NCBI RefSeq assembly: GCF_004000215.1
Contig: NZ_RBVY01000011.1
Location: 61,885-125,884 of the forward strand
Reading direction: 5' to 3'
Source: Nitratireductor alexandrii
Lineage (GTDB): Bacteria > Pseudomonadota > Alphaproteobacteria > Rhizobiales > Rhizobiaceae
DNA: 64,000 nt
In this document: positions 51,451-58,891 of the stretch, in pieces
How positions within the stretch are numbered: position 1 is the stretch's first letter
Layout of the letters: each line of letters opens with the position of its first letter
The notes under the pieces: generated by a model
What the model saw: the letters and a program-made list of their open reading frames with translations, nothing else
Database searches by the model: none
Told to the model about the DNA's origin: nothing
Position numbers and translations under genes: made by a program

Positions 51451-52731
51451 ATGCTTCTCGTGTTGGGCCGCGTGTGGGCATTGCTGTTCGGCATGACCCT
51501 GATCATGACAGGCAACGGCCTGCATGCGACCCTGCTGGCGGTGCGCGGCGGAATCGAGGGGTTCTCCTCGGCCGAATTGTCGGTGGTCATGTCGGCCTAT
51601 TTCGTCGGCTTCCTGTCGGGTGCGCGCATGGCGCCGCGGCTAATCCGCCGTGTCGGGCATGTGCGCGTCTTCGCCGCCTTCGCCTCGTTCATGTCGGCCA
51701 CGCTGATCGCCTTCCCGCTGGTCGCGGAACCGTGGGCGTGGGTTCTGCTGCGGGTATTGTTCGGCTTCTTCATGTCGGGGGTCTACGTGACCGCCGAGAG
51801 CTGGCTCAACAACGATTCGCCGAACGACCTGCGCGGCAAGATCCTTTCCGCCTACATGCTGGCGCAGATGGCGGGCATGGTCGCGGCGCAATGGCTGCTC
51901 ACAACGGCCGATACCGCCGGTGCGACGCTGTTCATCCTCGCCTCGATCCTGGTGTCGCTGTCGTTCGGGCCGATCCTTCTGGCGGCGACGGCAACGCCGG
52001 CCGCCGAAACCAGCAAGCCGATGAGCCTGCGCCAGCTCTACGAGAATTCACCGCTGGGCACGATCGGACTTTTCCTGCTTGGCGGCGTCTTTGCCGCCCA
52101 GGCCGGCATGGGCGCTGTCTACGGCACCCAGGCGGGTCTGTCGGAAACCGGTATCGCGCTGTTCGTAGCGGCGATGTTTCTGGGCGGTCTGGTGCTGCAA
52201 TTCCCAGTCGGATGGGCGTCGGACCGCATGGATCGGCGCCTGCTGATCCTGCTTCTGGCGGCGCTCGGCGTGGCGGCCTGCGGGCTCGGCTTTTTCGCCG
52301 GCGCGACATTGGTACCGCTGCTGGTGGCCGCCTTTGCCATGGGCGGGGTGGCGAGCCCGCTCTATTCGCTGCTGATCGCCTACACCAACGACTATCTGGA
52401 TGCCGACGACATGCCGGCCGCTTCCGGGGGGCTTGTCTTCATCTATGGGCTCGGCGCGATCTTCGGTCCCCTGGTCATCGGCGGCGCGATGGACAGGGCC
52501 GGCGCGCAGTCCTTCTGGCTCGTGCTGGCGTTGCTGTTTGCCATGGTGGCGTCCTACGCTTTGTGGCGGATGGCGCAGCGGCCGACGCCGCCGGTCGAGG
52601 AAATGGCGCCCTATGTGGGCGTGATGCCGGCCTCCACGCCGCTCGCCGTGGAGACGGCGCAGGCCTGGTCGAACGAATTGCAGGAGCGCGACGAGGCGGA
52701 CGGAGCCGACGGGACGGACGCGCGGGATTGA
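51451..52731 (+). CDS. MFS transporter (YcaD-like)
   Basis: A 426-residue major facilitator with 12 helices. The loop between helices 2 and 3 reads APRLIRRVGHVRVF, and a second half starts near residue 205. ESWLNNDSPNDLRGKILSAYMLAQM after helix 4 is typical of the YcaD group. The C-terminal tail of about 45 residues is hydrophilic and acidic. ATG 51451 follows GGAGGACATGG. Substrate unknown. A 143-base gap separates it from the ABC operon. Confidence 0.9.
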   Translation: MLLVLGRVWALLFGMTLIMTGNGLHATLLAVRGGIEGFSSAELSVVMSAYFVGFLSGARMAPRLIRRVGHVRVFAAFASFMSATLIAFPLVAEPWAWVLLRVLFGFFMSGVYVTAESWLNNDSPNDLRGKILSAYMLAQMAGMVAAQWLLTTADTAGATLFILASILVSLSFGPILLAATATPAAETSKPMSLRQLYENSPLGTIGLFLLGGVFAAQAGMGAVYGTQAGLSETGIALFVAAMFLGGLVLQFPVGWASDRMDRRLLILLLAALGVAACGLGFFAGATLVPLLVAAFAMGGVASPLYSLLIAYTNDYLDADDMPAASGGLVFIYGLGAIFGPLVIGGAMDRAGAQSFWLVLALLFAMVASYALWRMAQRPTPPVEEMAPYVGVMPASTPLAVETAQAWSNELQERDEADGADGTDARD

Positions 52732-52758
52732 GGCCCGCACGCGCCCGGTCGCCGTCCG

Positions 52759-53865
52759 TCACGCCATGGTGACGACGATGTTGCCGACATGCCGCTTTTG
52801 CATGAACGCTTCCTGGGCGGCGCCAAGCTCGCGCAGCGGATAGCGTTCGGCCAGCAGCGGCCGCAGCAGGCCCTGCTCGATCAGGCTGACCAGGCGCGTG
52901 GCGGTGCCCGGGGGCACGATGGTCGCGCCGGTGAGTTGCAGGTCCTTGTAGATCAGCTGGCGCAGGTCGAACTCGACCACCGGACCGGCGATCGCGCCGG
53001 AACTGGAATAGCGTCCGCCATGGCGCAGGGCCTCGAGCAGGGGCGCGAAAAGACCGCCGCCGACCACGTCGAGGGCGACCTCGACGCCGCCGCCGGCCGC
53101 GGCGCGGATCGCCTCGGCCATATCGGGCGTCGCGCGGTCGATCACCGTATCGGCGCCCAGCTCTTCCAAGAGGCCGGCCTTGGCGCGCGAGGCGATCGCG
53201 ATCACGCGGGCGCCGCGCAGCCGGCAAAGCTGGATCGCGGCCGAGCCCACCCCGCCCGAGGCGCCGGCGATCACCACGGTCTCGCCGGGTTTCAGCCCGG
53301 TCCGCGCGACCAGGTTTTCAGCCGTCGTGTAGGCGCAGGGAAAGGTCGCCAGTTCGGCATCCGACAGCGGACTGTCGATGCGCAGCGCATTGCGGGCCGG
53401 CACGGTCGTGTAGTCGGCGAAGCCGCCGTCGCATTCGGAGCCGAAATAGGCCGCGTTTGCGGTGTCGAGCCAGTCGCCCGGGCCGAGAAGCCAGGGGTCG
53501 ACGATCACTCTTTCGCCGATCCGCGCGGGATCGACCCCGTCGCCGACCGCCGCGATCCGGCCGGCCACGTCGGCGCCCTGGATGCGCGGAAAGCGCAGCG
53601 CCGCGCTGCCCCAGCTGCCGGCCTCGGCCTCGGCTTCCTCGAAGCCGGCGCTGCCGCTCGTCGGCGTGATGCCGCCGCCGACGGCGCGGGAATACCAGGC
53701 TGTGCGGGTATTGATGTCGGTGTTGTTGAGCCCGCACGCCCCGACCCGGATCAGCACCTCGCCGGGCGCAGGATCCGGTACCGGCCAGTCCTCGCGATAG
53801 GCGAGCTTGTCGAGGCCGCCATGGCCGGTCAGGACGACCGCGCGCATTGAATCCGGCTGCTTCAC
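52759..53865 (-). CDS. Zinc-type alcohol dehydrogenase/quinone oxidoreductase (MDR superfamily)
   Basis: A 368-residue medium-chain dehydrogenase/reductase. GLNNTDINTRTAWYS near residue 50 replaces the catalytic-zinc Cys of alcohol dehydrogenases, and the NAD(P) motif is AGASGGVGSAAIQLCRLRGA near residues 185-204. The lack of a clear catalytic Cys-His pair points to a quinone oxidoreductase or enoyl reductase type. GTG 53865 follows GAGGAG; the upstream frame was rejected. It is last in the minus-strand module B operon. Confidence 0.88.
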   Translation of the reverse strand: MKQPDSMRAVVLTGHGGLDKLAYREDWPVPDPAPGEVLIRVGACGLNNTDINTRTAWYSRAVGGGITPTSGSAGFEEAEAEAGSWGSAALRFPRIQGADVAGRIAAVGDGVDPARIGERVIVDPWLLGPGDWLDTANAAYFGSECDGGFADYTTVPARNALRIDSPLSDAELATFPCAYTTAENLVARTGLKPGETVVIAGASGGVGSAAIQLCRLRGARVIAIASRAKAGLLEELGADTVIDRATPDMAEAIRAAAGGGVEVALDVVGGGLFAPLLEALRHGGRYSSSGAIAGPVVEFDLRQLIYKDLQLTGATIVPPGTATRLVSLIEQGLLRPLLAERYPLRELGAAQEAFMQKRHVGNIVVTMA

Positions 53866-53881
53866 GTCGTTCTCCTCGTCA

Positions 53882-54988
53882 TCAGGAATAGATGGCGACC
53901 GGGTCGCCCAGTCTCTCGACATCCGCAGCGACGCCGAGGCCTGGAGTGCTCGGCGGGACGGCAAATCCATCGCTGTTGCGGGCGCCTTGTCCGGCCACCG
54001 GGTCGATGGCGAGATGATGGTGGCACAGCCAGCTCGCCAGCCGGTTCTCGGCCGGTGTCGACGAGGCCAGATGGATGGCGGCGGTGTCGGCGAGCGCCGA
54101 GCCGCCCAGGTCCTCGATATGCATCTGCCAGCCCACCGACACGCCGAAATCGCGGATCTGGCGGGCCTTGGTAAGACCGCCCACCCGGTTCGGCTTCACC
54201 TTGACGCCCTCGCAGGCGCCGAGCTTCCAGGCCTCCAGATGGTCCTCGAAGCTGTGCAGGCATTCGTCGAGCATGATCGGCTGGCGCACGCGGCGGGCGA
54301 CATGGGCGCATTGCGCCAGCGTCTGGCACGGCTGCTCGACCCAGCCGCGCAGGCCCACATTGTTGAGCACCTGGATCGCGACCGCCGGGGTCCAGGCGCG
54401 GTTGACGTCATAGGTGACCGTTTCGTCATGCTCGAGCGCCGCCTCGATCGCTTCGATCCGGGCAATGTCGCGCGCGGGATCGCTGCCGCCGACCTTGGCC
54501 GAATGGGTGCGGTAACCTTCGGCATAGGCGTCGCGGATCAACGCGATCATTTCCTCGTTGGAACCGGTCGAGATCGAGGAGTTGACGGCGACGGGATCGG
54601 CGGTCTCGCCGCCGAACAGACGCCATAACGGCATGTTGCTCGCCTTGCCGAAAATGTCCCAGCAGGCCATGTCGATCGCCGATTTGACGTAGGGATGGCC
54701 GGGCAGCGCGGTATCCATCGCCCGGTTGACGGCCTCCAGCGCGCACGGGTCGCGACCCAGCAGAGCCGGGGCCAGTGTCGCGATACCGGCGCGGATGCCC
54801 GGTCCGTGCGCCGGCAGATAGGTGTTGCCCCAGGGGCAGCCTTCGCCCCAGCCGGACAGGCCGGCATCGGTGTCGATGCGCACGAACGTGCTGTCGAGCG
54901 CCTCGAATTTCAGCCGGCCACCGGACAGCCAATAGGGTTTCGTCAGCGGAAGGTCGAACCGCCAGACGCAGATCCGGATGATTTTCAC
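53882..54988 (-). CDS. Mandelate racemase/muconate lactonizing enzyme family protein, copy 2 (HpbD/cHyp dehydratase-like)
   Basis: A 368-residue paralogue of the enzyme at 38997-40100, with the same active-site residues: K165 (HSAKVGG), D194, E218, D241 and K265 (KVKPNRVGG). HPYVKSAIDMACWDIFGK and IEDLGGSALADTAAIH are family-like. GTG 54988 overlaps the stop of the CMD-family gene by 4 bases; the longer frame upstream is out-of-frame readthrough of neighbouring genes. Probable epimerase or dehydratase for an N-methylated or hydroxylated proline-type compound. Confidence 0.87.
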   Translation of the reverse strand: MKIIRICVWRFDLPLTKPYWLSGGRLKFEALDSTFVRIDTDAGLSGWGEGCPWGNTYLPAHGPGIRAGIATLAPALLGRDPCALEAVNRAMDTALPGHPYVKSAIDMACWDIFGKASNMPLWRLFGGETADPVAVNSSISTGSNEEMIALIRDAYAEGYRTHSAKVGGSDPARDIARIEAIEAALEHDETVTYDVNRAWTPAVAIQVLNNVGLRGWVEQPCQTLAQCAHVARRVRQPIMLDECLHSFEDHLEAWKLGACEGVKVKPNRVGGLTKARQIRDFGVSVGWQMHIEDLGGSALADTAAIHLASSTPAENRLASWLCHHHLAIDPVAGQGARNSDGFAVPPSTPGLGVAADVERLGDPVAIYS

Positions 54989-55365
54989 AGCAGGTCGCGC
55001 TCCTCGAGCACCTTTCTGGCGACGCGGAAACATTCGAGCGCCTGCGGCACGCCGCAATAGATCCCGACCACATGGATCGCGGCGCGGATCTCGTCGGTGG
55101 ACACGCCGTTGTTGAGCGCGCCGCGACAATGCGTCTCCCATTCGTGCATCTTGCCGAGCGCGCCGATCATGGCGAGGTTCATCAGCGAACGCGTCTTGGC
55201 GTCGAGCGTCTCGTCGCCCCAGCCGAAACCCCAGCACCAGGCGGTCATCGCCTCCTGAAAGGGGCGGGTGAAGGCGTCGGCCGCGGCGAGGTTCTTCTCC
55301 ACATAGTCGGCCCCGAGCGTCGCCTTGCGCTTGGCGAGGCCCTTGTCGAACAGATCTTGCTTCAC
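54985..55365 (-). CDS. Carboxymuconolactone decarboxylase (CMD) family protein
   Basis: A 126-residue all-helical protein of the CMD/PcaC family: TLDAKTRSLMNLAMIGALGKMHEWETHC near the centre, then VSTDEIRAAIHVVGIYCGVPQALECFR. The HEWETH...GIYCG residues lie where PcaC has catalytic groups. It lacks the CxxC of AhpD-type peroxidases. GTG 55365 is preceded by AGGAG. It sits between aldehyde dehydrogenase and MR/MLE genes; the role in betaine catabolism is unknown. Confidence 0.9.
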   Translation of the reverse strand: MKQDLFDKGLAKRKATLGADYVEKNLAAADAFTRPFQEAMTAWCWGFGWGDETLDAKTRSLMNLAMIGALGKMHEWETHCRGALNNGVSTDEIRAAIHVVGIYCGVPQALECFRVARKVLEERDLL

Positions 55366-55380
55366 ACGAAACTCCTGGAA

Positions 55381-56829
55381 TTAAACCGCGATCGCGATGT
55401 TTTTGGTCTGCACATAGTTCCACAGGGCCTCGCGGCCCTTTTCCCTGCCGTAGCCGGATTTGCCGTAACCTCCGAACGGCGTCTCGACGCCGCCGGCGAA
55501 CCATTCGTTGACGAAGACCTGGCCGGCGCGAAGCCGGGCGGCGGTCTTCATCGCACGGCCGACATCGGCCGTGAACACGCCGCCGACCAGGCCGTATTCG
55601 GTGGCGTTGGCCAGACGTATCGCCTCGTCGTCGTCGCGGAACCTCAACACCGACAGGACCGGGCCGAACACCTCCTCGCGGGCGATCGTCATCTCCGGCG
55701 CGATGCCGTCGAGCACGGTTGGCTCGAGAAAATGGCCGGGCCGGTTGAGCCGCCTGCCGCCAACGACGGCGCGCGCGCCCTGGCGCTCGGCCTCCCGGCA
55801 CATCGCTTCGGCCCGGTCGCGCTGCGCGGCGGAAATCATCGCGCCCATATTGACGCCGAAATCGGTCCGATCGATGCCGGGACCGGTCGAGATCGAGCGT
55901 GCCAGGTCGGCGATCCGATCAACCACTTCGTCGTGGACGTCGTCGTGAACGATCAGCCTGGACATGGCCGAGCAGACCTGGCCGGCATTGAAAAAGATGC
56001 CCCAGCGCACCGAGGCGAGCAGCCGGTCGAGATCGGCGTCGGGCCAGGCGATCGCTGCCGACTTGCCGCCGAGCTCGAGCACGCAGGGCACGACATTGCC
56101 GGCCGCCGCCGTCGCAATGCTGATGCCGGTCGGAACCGAGCCGGTGAACACGATCTGGTTGACGTCGCGGTGGCCGACCAGGGCCGCGCCGGCCTCGCGG
56201 CCGAGCCCGCACAGAATGTTGACGGCGCCGGGCGGTAGGCCGGCATGCTCGGCCGCCAGGGCGATGAAGGCGCTCGACAGCGGATCGAGCTCGGGCGTCT
56301 TGAGGACGCAGGCATTGCCGGTGGCCAGCGCCGGGGCCAGCGAACGCGCGGCCATTTCCAGCGGGTAGTTCCAGGGGATCACCTGCGCCGACACGCCGTA
56401 GGGTTCATAGGTGGTGAAGTCGTAATAGGCCTCGCCAAGCGGGATCGAGCGGCCCTCGAGCGTTTCGGCCTGGTTGCCGTAATACTCGAAATAACGCGCC
56501 GCGCCCTCCACCTCCAGACGCGCCTCCCAAAGCGGCTTGCCGGCTTCGCGGCACAGCACCTCGGCGACGGTGTCGATCTCGGTCAGCAGATAGTCGCCCA
56601 TGGCGCGGACCATGCGCCCGCGCAGGACCGGGCGCATCGCGGTCAGGACGCCGGAACGGTGGCAGGCCTTGGCGGCCGCGACCGCGCGCTCGACATCGCC
56701 GGCGTCGGCGCAGGCCTGCTCGGCGAGCGTGTCGCCCGTCGCCGGGTCGTCGACCGCGATCCTGCCGGCGCCGCCATCGACCCAGTTGCCGGCGATATAG
56801 TTTTGCCAGTACGCTCTCATGTCAGCCAT
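55381..56829 (-). CDS. NAD(P)+-dependent aldehyde dehydrogenase
   Basis: A 482-residue aldehyde dehydrogenase with a complete active site: N154 (IPWNYP), E252 (LELGGKS) and C286 (NAGQVCSAM). FTGSVPTG near residues 228-235 binds the cofactor. Similarity is to betaine-aldehyde and related semialdehyde dehydrogenases. It would oxidise an aldehyde released by N-demethylation or ring opening. ATG 56829 overlaps the Rieske gene by 8 bases; ATG 56820 is an alternative. Confidence 0.94.
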   Translation of the reverse strand: MADMRAYWQNYIAGNWVDGGAGRIAVDDPATGDTLAEQACADAGDVERAVAAAKACHRSGVLTAMRPVLRGRMVRAMGDYLLTEIDTVAEVLCREAGKPLWEARLEVEGAARYFEYYGNQAETLEGRSIPLGEAYYDFTTYEPYGVSAQVIPWNYPLEMAARSLAPALATGNACVLKTPELDPLSSAFIALAAEHAGLPPGAVNILCGLGREAGAALVGHRDVNQIVFTGSVPTGISIATAAAGNVVPCVLELGGKSAAIAWPDADLDRLLASVRWGIFFNAGQVCSAMSRLIVHDDVHDEVVDRIADLARSISTGPGIDRTDFGVNMGAMISAAQRDRAEAMCREAERQGARAVVGGRRLNRPGHFLEPTVLDGIAPEMTIAREEVFGPVLSVLRFRDDDEAIRLANATEYGLVGGVFTADVGRAMKTAARLRAGQVFVNEWFAGGVETPFGGYGKSGYGREKGREALWNYVQTKNIAIAV

Positions 56830-57925
56830 CCACCCCTTCGCGTATCCATTGCTGCAGGACGCGCACCGAATGTTCGGAATTGACGCCGCATTTGGGGTCG
56901 ATGACCAGCGGGCCGGGCTGGTAGCCGCGGCTCTTCAGACCGCGCTGGACGGATTCCACGATGTGGATGTCTTCCTCGACCGTGGTCGCCCGGTCCTGGA
57001 GCGCCAATTTGCGGATCACCTCCGAATCGACGCCGTCGATCGTGTACCAGCCGCGCCAGACCACCACTTCCTCGACGCTCTTGACGGTCCAGTGATAGGT
57101 GTTGAGCACGTTGCCCGGATAGACCTGGAAGGAGAAGGTGGGCCACAGGAACCAGGACGAATATTCGCCGGCGCGTGGATTGGCGGCCAGGTCGATCGGG
57201 TAGCTCATCTGCTCCAGGTTCTGGCACTCGGTGGTGTGCCGCAGACAATGGCCCTGGGGCTGGATGTCGTAGGTGTCCGGCTTGATCACGCCGGTGGCGA
57301 AGGTCTTGTGGTTGATCGGGCAGTGATAGCACTCGGAATAGTTCTCGACCGAGACCTTCCAGTTGCAGTTTTCGGGAATCTCGACCCATTCCAGCGGTTT
57401 CAGCCGCTCGATGTCGGGCACATAGTCGCGCAATTGCTCGCGCACGCCCGGAAACCACTCATCCATCGGCCTGGCGTCGGGGTCGAGATTGACGAAAATG
57501 AAGCCGCAGAAGAGCTCGGTGCGGACCGCGGGCAGGCAGATCGCGCTGCGGTCGAAGCCGGGCACGGCGCGGATGTTGGGGCCGCTGCGCAGCTTCCCGG
57601 TCAGTTCATAGGTCCAGGCGTGGTAGGGGCAGACCAGAAGCTTGGTGTTGCCGGTGCCGCGCAGCAATTCATGCGCACGGTGCTGGCACACATTGTAGAA
57701 GCTGCGCAGCTCGCCGTCGCGGTCGCGGATGCAAAACAGGTTCTGGCCGGCGATTTCGAAGGTGAAGTAGTCGCCGGGCTTGTCCACGAGCGAGACGTGT
57801 CCGGCGAATTGCCATGTCCGCGCCAGCAGTCCCGCCTGTTCCTTGGCGAAAACCTCCGGATCGGTGTAGTAGCGGGCGTCCAGGGATCGCAGGGGCGCGA
57901 TCGGCGGCACGGCGGGTGCGTTCAT
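56822..57925 (-). CDS. Rieske oxygenase alpha subunit, copy 2 (choline/glycine betaine/stachydrine monooxygenase-like)
   Basis: A 367-residue oxygenase. Rieske ligands are C80, H82, C99 and H102 (VCQHRAHEL, then VCPYHAWTYELTG); mononuclear Fe ligands H201 and H206 appear in ENYSECYHCPINHKTF. These segments resemble GbcA, choline monooxygenase and stachydrine demethylase, so oxidative removal of a methyl from a quaternary amine is likely. The start overlaps the RpiR stop by 4 bases. The reductase is probably at 62699; a ferredoxin is not seen in the window. Confidence 0.94.
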   Translation of the reverse strand: MNAPAVPPIAPLRSLDARYYTDPEVFAKEQAGLLARTWQFAGHVSLVDKPGDYFTFEIAGQNLFCIRDRDGELRSFYNVCQHRAHELLRGTGNTKLLVCPYHAWTYELTGKLRSGPNIRAVPGFDRSAICLPAVRTELFCGFIFVNLDPDARPMDEWFPGVREQLRDYVPDIERLKPLEWVEIPENCNWKVSVENYSECYHCPINHKTFATGVIKPDTYDIQPQGHCLRHTTECQNLEQMSYPIDLAANPRAGEYSSWFLWPTFSFQVYPGNVLNTYHWTVKSVEEVVVWRGWYTIDGVDSEVIRKLALQDRATTVEEDIHIVESVQRGLKSRGYQPGPLVIDPKCGVNSEHSVRVLQQWIREGVDG

Positions 57926-58827
57926 CGTGGTTCCTCACTCCAGTAGATGCCAAGCTCATGACGTCGCCGGTGAAATCGCTCGATATTGCTGACGGCCTCG
58001 GGGCCGGCCTCGGCGACGACAAAAGCCATGATCGTTTCGAGAAGCGCCGTCAGGGCGACGGTCGAGGTGAAGAATTGCGGGGTGTCCATCGGCACCACGA
58101 AGCGATGCCTGGCCTTGGCCAGGATCGGCGAGGCCGGGCTGTCGGAAATGCCGATGACCTTCATGCCGTGCGCCACCGCGACGTCGACGGCCTCCACCAC
58201 CTCGCGGCGATAGGGCTTGAAGGTCATGGCCATCAGCACGTCGTTTTTGTTGGCCCTGACCAGCCCGTCGACCGGCAGCGAGCCGTCGCGCGGGATGGCC
58301 ACGACGCTGCCGACGGCCATGCCGGCGAGATAGGCGAAGTTGCCCGCGATCACGTTGGCGATGCCGACGCCGAGCACATAGGTGGTGCGCGCCTTGATGA
58401 CGGCGTCGGCGGCCGCCTTGACGCTCTTGGCGTCGGTGTCTGAAAACAGGCTTTCGATGTTCTCGATCGAGGCCGCCGCCATGTCGGCGTAAAGGCTGGC
58501 CAGCTTGCCGCCCTTGGACAGCGACTGCAGCCATCGGGCGCGGTCGGGAAAGTCCTCGCGGCCGCGAATGACCTGCTCGCGGAACGGTTTGCGGAAATCC
58601 TCGTAGCCCTCGAAGCCCAGCGTCCGCGCCATCCTGACAAGCGTGTTGGGTTTGACGTCGGCATCCTGGGCCATTTTCCGGATCGAGCTGACGCTGACCA
58701 GGTTGGAGTTTTCCAAAATGTGGGTGGCCGCCTTCTGCAGTTCCGGCGTGAAGGACGACAGCCGGTTGGCGAGCTCGGCAAGGACCTCGGCGGGTGATTT
58801 CGGTAATGGTACATTCATTTGTTTCAT
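57922..58827 (-). CDS. MurR/RpiR-family transcriptional regulator
   Basis: A 301-residue regulator. The N-terminal HTH_6 domain shows SSIRKMAQDADVKPNTLVRMARTLGF near residues 45-70. A C-terminal SIS domain follows, with YVLGVGIANVIAGNFAYL and AMTFKPYRREVVEAV. RpiR proteins usually respond to sugar phosphates, but amino acid and betaine systems also use them. It heads the minus-strand module B operon and is divergent from the dehydrogenase. ATG 58827 or 58818 are both possible; no strong ribosome site is seen. Confidence 0.92.
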   Translation of the reverse strand: MKQMNVPLPKSPAEVLAELANRLSSFTPELQKAATHILENSNLVSVSSIRKMAQDADVKPNTLVRMARTLGFEGYEDFRKPFREQVIRGREDFPDRARWLQSLSKGGKLASLYADMAAASIENIESLFSDTDAKSVKAAADAVIKARTTYVLGVGIANVIAGNFAYLAGMAVGSVVAIPRDGSLPVDGLVRANKNDVLMAMTFKPYRREVVEAVDVAVAHGMKVIGISDSPASPILAKARHRFVVPMDTPQFFTSTVALTALLETIMAFVVAEAGPEAVSNIERFHRRRHELGIYWSEEPR

Positions 58828-58829
58828 CG

Positions 58830-58870
58830 TTGACAACCGTACATTTGTTCGATAGCCATGTCCATAGGCT
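58830..58870 (+). promoter_or_regulatory. Promoter/operator element shared with 47730-47770
   Basis: This 41-base stretch matches the element before the ABC operon at 27 positions without gaps, including TTGAC, CGTAC-NN-TTGTT and TGTC-N-ATAG. It lies between the RpiR gene and the DAO-aminomethyltransferase gene. Two ATTTGTT copies (58817-58823 and 58843-58849) and two GTACATT copies (58809-58815 and 58839-58845) suggest paired binding sites. Confidence 0.6.
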
Positions 58871-58891
58871 GTTTTCATCGGAGAGACGATC

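Noticed and set aside
53882..55801. A 639-residue protein covering ALDH end, CMD and MR/MLE genes
   Set aside because: The N-terminal 271 codons are out-of-frame readings of the two upstream genes. The MR/MLE gene starts at GTG 54988 with normal family length.
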